Source: an uncultured Desulfobacter sp. (lineage in GTDB: Bacteria; Desulfobacterota; Desulfobacteria; Desulfobacterales; Desulfobacteraceae). Taken from it: 64,000 nucleotides of DNA. The stretch lies in NCBI RefSeq assembly GCF_963666145.1, contig NZ_OY762614.1, positions 6,004,501 through 6,068,500 of the forward strand, given 5' to 3'. The position numbers and the translations under genes were made by a program. Under the pieces are notes generated by a model. The model was not told where the DNA came from. It worked only from the letters and a program-made list of their open reading frames with translations, and searched no databases. This document shows positions 37,041-46,208 of this stretch, one piece after another (the stretch's first letter is position 1; every line of letters starts with the position of its first letter).

Positions 37041-39088
37041 AGCTGCACAGGGAAACCCAGTTTTTCAGCTTCATCAATAATTTTTTTACCCTGAAAAGCC
37101 TGCTTTCGAGAGGGGATTTTGCCTCGGGCAATAAGCTTGCCAATGCTGTAAGAAATACTTCTCTGCCATGTCTGTAAATTATCAGTTTCTTTTGCCCACT
37201 GTGCAATTTCAAACCATTTTTCAGAAGGGACTTTCATTATCTCATAGATCAACTTCTCATCATCTTCATCCGGACCATCAATTCCTTTTTCCGGGCTACT
37301 GGTTTTGAATCCCCTGGCAGTGATCTGGTCCAAAGATATTTCAGAAAGTTTGACTGGCATATCAAGATCTTTGAGGTTTTCCCAGCATTCTTTTTTCTTG
37401 CACCACTCAGTGATATTTCGCCCTCCTGGTGGATTGGTAATGTGTTCATGCACAGTAGCAGACAGCTTCTTGATCGCTTCTGTAAGATCTTCGCTCAGGC
37501 ATTGATTCTTCCAGATTTTATCCAGATCTATCCGCTGATATGAAATGAAGGAGAGCCAGGATAATGAGTATGCAACTATCTGCGCCCTGTAGCCCCCATA
37601 TTTCTGGCGGGAAACAATTTTTTCCGTTTCTTTGAACAATATCGCTTTTGCAACTAATCTTTGAAAATAATCTTGACTAGCTTTAAAGCCTTTCCTCTCA
37701 CTGAGGCGCGCAGTGAAATCCCTGAAATTTTTTTGAGCCCCCAGACTTACAATCCAGGGCAGCTGAAGCCATGTGTTTTCATATTTTGCCAGATCCGTTT
37801 TGGCAAAGCGTTTCTGGCTCGGATTTTCTCTGCTAAAATTTCGTCTTTGAGCCGGTGTGAGCTTGGATTTTTCATCATTGTACTGCCCTCTGGAGCGTTC
37901 ATAAAACCAGTGCGTAAGCTGATTAGAACCACTCTGGGCGGGAGCCCATACTGTACGGGATAACTCTTCAACTTCGACATGAAAAGGATCATTCGAGTAA
38001 AAATCAGCTTCATTTACCTTATTCTGACTGTTTGAATATCTTGATACCAATGGAACAACTTCATCAAGTCTGACCTGATCATTAATAATGCACAGCTTTG
38101 CCTGAATAAACGCTGAAGACAGATCCGCTTTGTCTTTTCTCCGGGTATGGTACAATGACGCAGTTGTCTGTCCACCGTTTACAATCTGAAAATCTTTCAG
38201 GTATGTAATCCCCTTTCCCCCGGACTCAAGATCCTCTATGGCGATGCTTTCTGCAGTCCCTGTGATCCCGTTATTGTAGGCGAGAAACATACCTGGTTCA
38301 GTATTAAGGGTGGCTCTGATTCCCTTATTTACTTTTCCCCTGGCCTGGAGAAAAGCACGTACATTCCTTTCAAGCAAACGAGCATTATATTTTTCATAAA
38401 GATCCGCCAGTATCTCTCCCGGGAATACTGCCAGAATAGTCTTGTAATCATTATTGGCGTCATTTATTTCAAGGCAGGGAACAGCAGTTCCGAATTCCTT
38501 CTTGAAATCTATTTCAATGGTTTCCCTTTTGTTCCCGGAGTTGATTACCTGGCTCAACCTCTGGATATCCCAGATGTGAAAAGATATTTTCAGTTTTCCC
38601 TTTTCGATCTCCTTGAAAGAGACCGGTTTTGAGCGACAGTCTGTAAACAGAAAGATTCTGACTTCCTGGAGTTTATTTCGTCTTTCATGTAGCAGCAGGG
38701 CAAGATCCATTACAGGCGAGGCTTCCGGAACAAGATTGAAGTACCCCTCTGTCATGCATTTGTTCAGAAAATTTAAAGTTTTGTCCAGTTCATTCTGAAT
38801 CTGATTTCTGCTGATTGACGCGGAAGGAACAGCCCGGCTGCAGAAAACAGTGAAAAGGTCAATGGAGTCAACCTCATTCCCATAACTGTAACCGTTAACT
38901 TTAACTTCTCTTCTTTTAAATTCACACAACTCCCCATCATCCAGTTCTCCGGCCTCTGTCAGATGTTCTATCATCAATTCTGCAAACTGATCTTCCCACG
39001 AGGTTTCATCACCTGAATGAGCCAGAATATCTTCAATTTCCCGGTTAATGGTCGAAAGGAGTTCTTCAGTGCTGTTTTTACTGTCCAT
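37037..39088 (-). CDS. AIPR-family (abortive infection phage resistance) protein
   Basis: 683 residues. The diagnostic pair NNGIT (272-276) and FQIVNGGQTTASLY (300-313) identifies the AIPR family, named after a plasmid phage-resistance protein; in other clusters it accompanies C5 methylases, Vsr and Z1-type ATPases. The N-terminal 120 residues are acidic and helical, and the C-terminal half contains YERSRGQYNDEK and other charged blocks. Its activity is not settled; an RNA- or DNA-cleaving role has been suggested for relatives. It starts 8 bp after the DrmB-like gene and overlaps the methylase gene, so it is part of the same operon, which is unusual for DISARM. Confidence 0.85.
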   Translation of the reverse strand: MDSKNSTEELLSTINREIEDILAHSGDETSWEDQFAELMIEHLTEAGELDDGELCEFKRREVKVNGYSYGNEVDSIDLFTVFCSRAVPSASISRNQIQNELDKTLNFLNKCMTEGYFNLVPEASPVMDLALLLHERRNKLQEVRIFLFTDCRSKPVSFKEIEKGKLKISFHIWDIQRLSQVINSGNKRETIEIDFKKEFGTAVPCLEINDANNDYKTILAVFPGEILADLYEKYNARLLERNVRAFLQARGKVNKGIRATLNTEPGMFLAYNNGITGTAESIAIEDLESGGKGITYLKDFQIVNGGQTTASLYHTRRKDKADLSSAFIQAKLCIINDQVRLDEVVPLVSRYSNSQNKVNEADFYSNDPFHVEVEELSRTVWAPAQSGSNQLTHWFYERSRGQYNDEKSKLTPAQRRNFSRENPSQKRFAKTDLAKYENTWLQLPWIVSLGAQKNFRDFTARLSERKGFKASQDYFQRLVAKAILFKETEKIVSRQKYGGYRAQIVAYSLSWLSFISYQRIDLDKIWKNQCLSEDLTEAIKKLSATVHEHITNPPGGRNITEWCKKKECWENLKDLDMPVKLSEISLDQITARGFKTSSPEKGIDGPDEDDEKLIYEIMKVPSEKWFEIAQWAKETDNLQTWQRSISYSIGKLIARGKIPSRKQAFQGKKIIDEAEKLGFPVQL

Positions 39089-39096
39089 TTTAAACT

Positions 39097-41016
39097 TTAT
39101 TCTTTGTCAAATAATAAATTCATGAATCCAATTGATCTGTTCTCAACCGTCCCTGTAACCACACCTCTGTCAAGGAATCTGTTGAACTCTTCACATGAAG
39201 TTTCCGGTACCAGAGCGCAGTTGTGACAGGCAGCAAGATTGCAGGAATAAGGTCCCTGACCGCCCATGTCACCAAGTTCCATACATACCGGATCAGCAGA
39301 ACACCATTGGGACCTGCGGACAGCATCCTTCAACATCGGCTCAAAGAGTCCGGGTTTGCCCATCCGGACAAGCCCTCCCATGGTTCCCTCCGAATCTCCC
39401 GCCGCTGTATAAATAAGGAGGGCTGCCATCGGTGCTGCCTCATCGGATGAAAAGTAGAGTCTCTCCCTCAATGAGGCGGAACTGTATCCGCATTCAAATG
39501 TCAGTTGATTCATTAAAAGGTGAGAGAATGTATGTATCAGGATAAAAACCGGATGCAGTTCATTGTGAATTTCAAATCCCTGCCTCTCTCTTGATGCTGC
39601 TTCAAAGTTTCGTCGAAGATTTGAAACGCGACCTTCAATTTTTTCTTTTTCAGGGCCAGTTAGCCATCTGGTCAGGGCCGTGCGGTCAAATTCCAGAAAA
39701 AGCCCTTCTCCATTGATGATTGAAGCCGGGAGCCATGAATCTGACTGTTCCGGCTGGTTCAGCCACAGATGCTGTCGCAGTTCAGAAATGTTCTGCTCAC
39801 TTGGAGGATTCAAGCGTGTGAATCCGGTGAACACTCGGGTTTCTCGGAGTTTTTTTATCAACATGATTTTAGAAAAAATTTTCGATACCGAACCAGCGTA
39901 TTTTCCAATATCCACTTCTTCTGAATTCAGATACGGTATGTCCCACTCTTCAGACAGTATCCGGTATTCTTCTCTCCTGAATGCTTCCCGGTTATAGGTG
40001 TCTCCTGATTGTGAACCTTCGCTGCTTTCAGTTTCGGTCCCTGCTTTCAGGTGCTTTTTGAGAACTGACAGAACCTGTCCGGTATCATATTCTTTAAGAT
40101 ATTTGCCATACTGATTTTGAATTTTTTCCAGAATTGTTTCAACGGCAGTATCCATTGATTTCAGAATATCTATTACCGAAGATATATCCGGTTTTTCAAA
40201 AATCCGGATTATTTCTTCGGTTTCAGAATCTGTTTTTTTATCCTCCCTGGGTAAAAATATTGAACTGAAAATCTGCGAAAAATAAATGTTGGATGCGTTT
40301 CGAAGGATGCCTCTGACAGGCCTTCCACAACCTGTTCCCGATTCGTCATGAAGCCACAGCCTCTGCCCGGTACAAGCCAGAGGCTCCCCTTTTATCTGAA
40401 GCTCACCGGATGTAATACCTCCCAGCCGTTTCTTTTTTTTACACTTGGTACAGATCACTTCGATACTGTCCAAGGTTCCTCCACCATACTCCTTCAGTAT
40501 CAGGTTGTCCTCACCGCATTCCGGAGACAGATCCTGATGCGCCCATTCATTCCAAGGGAACTCCTGGATGTGTCCCTGATCACAGACTACAGCAAATCTG
40601 ACCTGTACCAGTGGTATTTTGATAGATTTCTGCGCCTGGCAGACAGGGCAGATATTTTTGTCTTTCAATCCCTGATAAGTCAATGCAGTCTTTTTCATAT
40701 AGCCGCAGTTGCTGCAGTAATGCCAGGTTGGAAATCTGAGAAACGGAATGGTCAGTCCGATATTAGGGACATCAACACCAGATATTGAATTTCTATAGTC
40801 CGGTGGTTTTCTCAGATGATCAACGCCGAGGCTTCTGTTTATTCTCCATTCATCTGTTATTTTGAATTCATCACAATCAGTTTCATTTTCAATTCTGCTG
40901 AACCAGTGATCAAGCCCGCAGCAGATGAGAGAAACACCAAATCTGTCCGTATGAATTGCCCCCGGTCCAAAGGGCGCAATCACCTGAGATTGTCTTAACG
41001 GTCCGCGTCCGGCCAT
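39097..41016 (-). CDS. drmB: DrmB-like protein with DUF1998 domain
   Basis: 639 residues. The start GPLRQSQVIAPFGPGAIH is typical of DrmB. Several zinc-binding Cys pairs follow (CSNCGYMKK ... CPVCQ; CTKCKKKK), and the DUF1998 region at about 480-550 reads LIHTFSHLLMNQL, GYSSASLRERLYF, and LLIYTAAGDSEGTMGG. The end has another Cys cluster (CNLAACHNCAL). In DISARM, DrmA and DrmB form a DNA-binding complex that senses unmodified DNA with a 5' overhang. The start codon overlaps the stop of the DrmA-like gene by one base. Confidence 0.85.
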   Translation of the reverse strand: MAGRGPLRQSQVIAPFGPGAIHTDRFGVSLICCGLDHWFSRIENETDCDEFKITDEWRINRSLGVDHLRKPPDYRNSISGVDVPNIGLTIPFLRFPTWHYCSNCGYMKKTALTYQGLKDKNICPVCQAQKSIKIPLVQVRFAVVCDQGHIQEFPWNEWAHQDLSPECGEDNLILKEYGGGTLDSIEVICTKCKKKKRLGGITSGELQIKGEPLACTGQRLWLHDESGTGCGRPVRGILRNASNIYFSQIFSSIFLPREDKKTDSETEEIIRIFEKPDISSVIDILKSMDTAVETILEKIQNQYGKYLKEYDTGQVLSVLKKHLKAGTETESSEGSQSGDTYNREAFRREEYRILSEEWDIPYLNSEEVDIGKYAGSVSKIFSKIMLIKKLRETRVFTGFTRLNPPSEQNISELRQHLWLNQPEQSDSWLPASIINGEGLFLEFDRTALTRWLTGPEKEKIEGRVSNLRRNFEAASRERQGFEIHNELHPVFILIHTFSHLLMNQLTFECGYSSASLRERLYFSSDEAAPMAALLIYTAAGDSEGTMGGLVRMGKPGLFEPMLKDAVRRSQWCSADPVCMELGDMGGQGPYSCNLAACHNCALVPETSCEEFNRFLDRGVVTGTVENRSIGFMNLLFDKE

Positions 41017-44000
41017 TATTCTTCCTCTCCTTCCTCATCTTCATCACTTACATACATGGTGGTGATATCCATCTGGCATTCGGCATCTACATTTCTCATG
41101 GAGGTAGGTGTGGCCCAGGATGTTTTTTTCATGTCCTCTGTCACCCAGGTTTCATATCGTCGCAGGAGGCAGTCTGACTGTTCCTGCCGTTTATCCCACC
41201 ATTGCCTTTCCCATCTGTTGAACTGCCTGAGCCTTTTATCAAATTTTTTCATTACCGAGTCATATTCATTCTCATCAATGAATTTAACTCGATTCTCAAT
41301 TATTCTTTTAAGCTGTTCAATCAGGGAAGGATCGACATCTAAAGGGCTGTCTGCAGCAGAACTGTTACCCATCAGTCTCAGGTAAACGGCAAAAAGTGCA
41401 TGCAGAGCTCTATCGATAACAGGGGGGGCAAAAGGTGTCACACTGGATGGTTCAACCTGTGCGTACATCTGGCTGTGTGCACTCTGAAATTTTTCAAAAT
41501 GCGACCTGTCTCTTGGTTTACTGCTGCTGAACAGTGTTGTGACCAGCCCCGGTCGTTCCCACCATTTCCTGCCAACCCGCCCGGAAACCTGAATATACTG
41601 TGCTATTGTTTTGGGTTGGCCGACTATTGACATCAGAGCCAGACGATCGACATCAATGCCGACTTCAATAATGCTTGAGGCCAGACAGACATCAATAGAA
41701 CGTGCATTTTTACCGGAATACTCTTTTGCAAGTTCTTCCAGCGCTTTAGGAACTTCCTCATTTGTCATCCTGCTGGTAAGCTCAAGGACTCTGTTGAGGA
41801 ATCGTCTTTCTTTGAATCCGCGTCTGACTGCAATTCCTTTCAATGCACCCGGAATATCGGTCTGAAATAATGACAGGGCACCACCGAGTTCTCTGATACT
41901 GTTAAAAAAAATAAGAAGTGTCCACCATGGGTCTCTTTTTCCAATACTGTCAAAAAGAATACTGCCCATCAGCAGAGCTGAATACACTCGCACCTGCAGG
42001 GTCTGCATTGAAGGCAGGCCCGGAGCATAAATCCCCATATATCTTCGCCCTGGAAGCAGTTTTCCATCATCGTCAACTGCATATCTGGCAAAAAACGAAT
42101 CGCCGGCATCCAGTCCTGACGGAGGAAAAAGATTTGTCTTTTCCCGTGCAAACAAAGCCCGGACCTGTTCCTTATACCTCCGGATAGTTGCCGTTGAACA
42201 GACAATTTTCGGTTTTAACGTTTTACCATTTTCCCGGTCGGTACAAAGATCTTCTATAATCGTTTCATACAATCCGACCATAGTTCCAAGCGGGCCTGAT
42301 ATCAGATGAAGTTCATCCTGTATAATCAAGCCGGGTGGTTTTCCTGTTCTTTCTCCGTTTGAATCAATCCCGAAAATAGAACTTGACGCAGGCACCCATG
42401 AAAGCATCGCAAATTTATCAACTGTTCCAATTATCAAAGATGGTCTTATTTCATAAATTTCTTCATCAATGACATGAATCGGAAGCTTTTTATGAAAAAG
42501 ACACTGTTTGTCCGGACATTTGAATACAACGGTCCCACCTTTTGCTTTATACCCGGGAACATAAGGTTTATTTTTAATAATTTTTTGTCCCATCTCAGCG
42601 CCACACCAGGGGCACTGCCTTATGACGAAGGGATTCTCAGCGTTTCTATTGGTCTGCAGCCTTTTAAGGGCTGTTTTAGCAACATCTTTCTTATTGGGAG
42701 TGTTTGCACTTCCTACCCATATGCCTATGGAGAAAGGGCGATCTCCCATTTTCCCCTCTTCCTGACGTATTTTTTCCATGGCGCAGATCAGTCTGCTGGC
42801 TCTCTGGAACTGCTGTGTTGTCAGAAGACGCAGAGTATAGCGCATAAGAACATGAACACCGTCATCTTCTGGATCTTTGAGCCTTCTGTAAAACATCGCA
42901 AAAGCAGCAAGCCCCAGATAGGCCTCTGTTTTGCCTCCGCCCGTAGGAAACCATATTAATTCTACCTCATCCCTTTCATCACAGTCCGTGACTGATGAAC
43001 GAAGGGACATCAGAATAAAAGCTATTTGAAAGGCCCTCCAGAACCCCATATGCTTCGGAAGTTTTTTCAGGCTGATATCCTCATAAGGCGGATTGAAAAG
43101 ATTTCGTTTATTCTTAACGTCATATTCAAAATCGCGTTTCCTGTTTCCCGCGACCTGCTGCAGAAGGATTGCTCTGTTTGCAAGAATAAAAGCTCTTTCA
43201 GCTGACCTGTCATTCATCAGGAATGCAAGGCCGGCTTCCATTCGATCTGCACAGATTTCCGCTCTGTCCATGTGCATCTGTGCAGTTTTCTGCAAACCGG
43301 CATTGATTGACGGAATATCTTTAACTTTTGCGGTTATCCAGGAACGGTATTCAGCAATGAACATTTTGAGCAGATCATATCTTCCCTTCTCGTAATCAGC
43401 GAGAACTGCCATTGATAATTTCAAAGGCTTACCATCAGAAGTCTCCGCATCCGGAGTGATACTGGGGATTTCATATTCGGGCAGAGGGTCTGCCTTTATA
43501 TATTCTGGATATGCATCTGAAGAATCATCCCAGCAGGCAGCGCAACCATGTCCGACTGCAAAAGTCTGTTTACTGCTGTACAGAAGTCTGAACGAAGCTC
43601 TTTCACTGTCATTGTTCAGATCTGAAACCATTTCACCTTCAGGATAAGGCAGGATTCTGCCACCCTGTATATGCACGTTGAAACTGGACTGAAACAGGGT
43701 TAATTCGCTCTGCATTGATGCGGTAGAGGCTGTTCGAGAAGTCCTGTTTACAAGACAGACTGTAACCAGCCTTCTATGGTTACGCTTTTCATCATCTGAA
43801 TAACAGTCTGGGCGTGAGAAACATTCAACTGACAGTTTCAATCCATTATCATATGATTTTTCAATATTTTTTACCGCACCGCATTTCCTGACTTCGCTGC
43901 TGTTGAATGATATCCCTGGCAGCGATACCGCTTCCCTGAAAAACCAGGTTCTGGTTATCCCGCCAATTTCAACCTGCCGGGGCTGGTACCTTCCTGCGTT

Positions 44001-44474
44001 GACATCAACTATAATTTCTGAGCCTTCGGGCAGTTCTGCAAGAAAGCTTATTCCCATGCTGGAAGGTTGAAGCGTATTCGTTAATGACAAATCAAAGTCA
44101 TCTGCGTCACTTACAACATTTTCGGGTTTGCCTATGGGTTTCATATCAAAAGAATCCGAAAGCTCACCCTGCTCTGGCATCTCCTGGTCCTCACTGACAT
44201 CCGAACTCTGAATTTCAGGATGTGCGACCTGAGGTGGATACAGCACTCCGATACCGTAACGGTTGACCGGAGTTTCTCTTTTTATGATTTCATCATGAGA
44301 ATTTTTTTGAATCCAGGGTTTCATCGCATCTTCCCATTTCTCAAAAGAAATGGGGCCTGAACATTCGAGATCTTCCCCTTCAGTACACGGTCCCATGATT
44401 TCAGATTTCAGGAATGCTGTCAGCCGTTCCCTGTTTAAGATATGTTCAGACTCAGATTTCAGACTCATTGTCAT
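41016..44474 (-). CDS. drmA: DrmA-like SF2 helicase
   Basis: 1152 residues. After an unrecognised N-terminal half with no clear catalytic motif, the helicase core has Walker A FPTGGGKTEAY (509-519), a DExH box IIQDELHLIS (718-727), STAT (760-763) and, near 1010, QVSGRVGRKWW (motif VI). A Cys-rich insertion (CPWCGAEM ... CPDKQC) lies between motifs Ia and II. This is the DrmA layout: an ATP-driven translocase that with DrmB inspects DNA. The start overlaps the NERD-helicase stop (ATGA), with TTGGAG as ribosome site. The protein looks intact. Confidence 0.85.
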   Translation of the reverse strand: MTMSLKSESEHILNRERLTAFLKSEIMGPCTEGEDLECSGPISFEKWEDAMKPWIQKNSHDEIIKRETPVNRYGIGVLYPPQVAHPEIQSSDVSEDQEMPEQGELSDSFDMKPIGKPENVVSDADDFDLSLTNTLQPSSMGISFLAELPEGSEIIVDVNAGRYQPRQVEIGGITRTWFFREAVSLPGISFNSSEVRKCGAVKNIEKSYDNGLKLSVECFSRPDCYSDDEKRNHRRLVTVCLVNRTSRTASTASMQSELTLFQSSFNVHIQGGRILPYPEGEMVSDLNNDSERASFRLLYSSKQTFAVGHGCAACWDDSSDAYPEYIKADPLPEYEIPSITPDAETSDGKPLKLSMAVLADYEKGRYDLLKMFIAEYRSWITAKVKDIPSINAGLQKTAQMHMDRAEICADRMEAGLAFLMNDRSAERAFILANRAILLQQVAGNRKRDFEYDVKNKRNLFNPPYEDISLKKLPKHMGFWRAFQIAFILMSLRSSVTDCDERDEVELIWFPTGGGKTEAYLGLAAFAMFYRRLKDPEDDGVHVLMRYTLRLLTTQQFQRASRLICAMEKIRQEEGKMGDRPFSIGIWVGSANTPNKKDVAKTALKRLQTNRNAENPFVIRQCPWCGAEMGQKIIKNKPYVPGYKAKGGTVVFKCPDKQCLFHKKLPIHVIDEEIYEIRPSLIIGTVDKFAMLSWVPASSSIFGIDSNGERTGKPPGLIIQDELHLISGPLGTMVGLYETIIEDLCTDRENGKTLKPKIVCSTATIRRYKEQVRALFAREKTNLFPPSGLDAGDSFFARYAVDDDGKLLPGRRYMGIYAPGLPSMQTLQVRVYSALLMGSILFDSIGKRDPWWTLLIFFNSIRELGGALSLFQTDIPGALKGIAVRRGFKERRFLNRVLELTSRMTNEEVPKALEELAKEYSGKNARSIDVCLASSIIEVGIDVDRLALMSIVGQPKTIAQYIQVSGRVGRKWWERPGLVTTLFSSSKPRDRSHFEKFQSAHSQMYAQVEPSSVTPFAPPVIDRALHALFAVYLRLMGNSSAADSPLDVDPSLIEQLKRIIENRVKFIDENEYDSVMKKFDKRLRQFNRWERQWWDKRQEQSDCLLRRYETWVTEDMKKTSWATPTSMRNVDAECQMDITTMYVSDEDEEGEEE

Positions 44475-46198
44475 ACTCCAAGTATATTTTTCAGATCAGC
44501 CTGGGCCTTTTTGTTTATCAGTATTACCAGCCTCGACAACGCCCTTGTGATTGAAATATATAACAGATTTATGGATTCTGTTTTTCTTATTTCTTCCATG
44601 TCCGTAACAATTACTACAGGAGCCTCCAGCCCCTTGAAAGCATGAATAGTGCAGTAACTGATCCGGGAGTTATCCGTCACTCCTGAATATGGAACCAGAC
44701 GTTGATTCCATGGTGAATCAAGTTTCCCGGCGCAGCACCGTTTTGAAAAAGGAGAAAGTATAACAATCTCATTATTCTTATATCTCTGCCCGTACCTTAT
44801 TGTTTCAAGCAGGTCAGAAAGTGTTTTCTCCTGCTGTTCGCTGCTGTCATAGAACTTCAGCTCCGGCCTGACATGATCATCCGGACGCAGAACAGATCTG
44901 TAATCTGGATCAAGCCCGCCGAGAAGATGTGCATACGCCGCTATCCTCGGAGTGTTCCGGCAGTTTATTCCCAGTGAATATACAGGAGTATTCGGACTGT
45001 GTTTTCTGATGAAGCCATCCAGATCCATTGTTGATGCCGAATAAATCTGCTGATTATTGAAATCACCGAAATACCTCCATATACCTTTTTTCATGCCATT
45101 TTTTAAGAGTAAATCAAGAAAATCAATATAATTGTCTCTCAGCATATCCTGGGCTTCATCCAGCACCAGGCAGTCATATTCCTGATCTCCTGCTTCACCG
45201 GTATCAATGATGTTATCAACTGCTGCAGCAGGCAGCACATCTGTCCAGAATGCAGAAGATGTATTTCCAGGAATATTCAGGCCTGAAATTTTTAACATGA
45301 GCGCATGCAGTGTTGATACCGTGATCAATTTCAAATCCTCTGCATCAAACTGTTCCTTTATCCATATGGATATATTTTTGTTGAAACAGAGGAATAAGAC
45401 CCTTTTGTTTTCCATCATGGCCCGTCGGGCAGTTTCGATCGCCAGAAGGGTTTTTCCCGTACCGGCAGGGCCGTTGAATATGACTCGGTGGTTGGTCTGC
45501 ATGGCATCAAGGGCTGTATACTGCTCCGAGGTATACTTCTTCAGATTGTCAGACAGTTTTTTTCTTCTGCTGGATGGAGACTGATAGAACTCAAATTCCG
45601 GTCGAAGAACTTTCAGAATTTCCCGACAGAGGTCCGGACCCGGTATTTCTGATGAATTTTCAAACCAGTTCAGCCCTGCCTTTCCCATCAGGAGTTTTGC
45701 TGCCTGGTCCAGTACATTTGAAAAAAGTTGTGACGAAGGCCTTGAATTGAAGCTGTCACTGTCAATAACCTGCCATTCATTCCATTCAAGTGAAGTTTCT
45801 TTAAAAGGTATGAAAGGAAAAACAACGGCAGACCAGAACAATATTTTTCCGAAATCCGGGTTCCTGCTGCAAAGGTATTCCCTTATGCTGTGCATATTGG
45901 CCGATGCCTGTTTAAATGGTCCTCTTTTGTCTCCGGTGATTTTTTTCCCGTAATACCACATGCCTTTTTCAACCTTGAGAGACCTGCATCCTTTAACTTC
46001 AAGACACAGTATGCCTTTCCCGGGAATAATCATCACAAAGTCACACTCACCGGTTACCTGAGAGGTATGCTTCGAAACATCAAGTGAATGCAGAACAATC
46101 CAGTGCCTGGTTTTTGGATCATTTTGTATATTTTGTGCGACTTCACGCTCTCCATCGTATTTATAATCTGATATGACAGGCGGGATAATTTCAGCCAT
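44471..46198 (-). CDS. NERD nuclease-SF1 helicase fusion
   Basis: 575 residues. Residues 15-110 form a NERD-type PD-(D/E)xK nuclease-like domain with ECDFVMIIPGKGILCLEVKG, giving Asp53, Glu67 and Lys69. From 215 is a UvrD-like SF1 helicase: EQYTALDA, Walker A NGPAGTGKT (242-250), LVLDEAQD (344-351), a DFNNQQIY motif III region, and TIHAFKGLEAPVVIV with ISITRALSRLVIL at the end. Such proteins cut and unwind DNA in several defence systems. In this operon it occupies the place where DISARM usually carries drmC (a phospholipase D-type protein), with a GAGAAGGA ribosome site 10 bp after the previous gene. Confidence 0.85.
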   Translation of the reverse strand: MAEIIPPVISDYKYDGEREVAQNIQNDPKTRHWIVLHSLDVSKHTSQVTGECDFVMIIPGKGILCLEVKGCRSLKVEKGMWYYGKKITGDKRGPFKQASANMHSIREYLCSRNPDFGKILFWSAVVFPFIPFKETSLEWNEWQVIDSDSFNSRPSSQLFSNVLDQAAKLLMGKAGLNWFENSSEIPGPDLCREILKVLRPEFEFYQSPSSRRKKLSDNLKKYTSEQYTALDAMQTNHRVIFNGPAGTGKTLLAIETARRAMMENKRVLFLCFNKNISIWIKEQFDAEDLKLITVSTLHALMLKISGLNIPGNTSSAFWTDVLPAAAVDNIIDTGEAGDQEYDCLVLDEAQDMLRDNYIDFLDLLLKNGMKKGIWRYFGDFNNQQIYSASTMDLDGFIRKHSPNTPVYSLGINCRNTPRIAAYAHLLGGLDPDYRSVLRPDDHVRPELKFYDSSEQQEKTLSDLLETIRYGQRYKNNEIVILSPFSKRCCAGKLDSPWNQRLVPYSGVTDNSRISYCTIHAFKGLEAPVVIVTDMEEIRKTESINLLYISITRALSRLVILINKKAQADLKNILGV

Positions 46199-46208
46199 TG
46201 TCCTTCTC

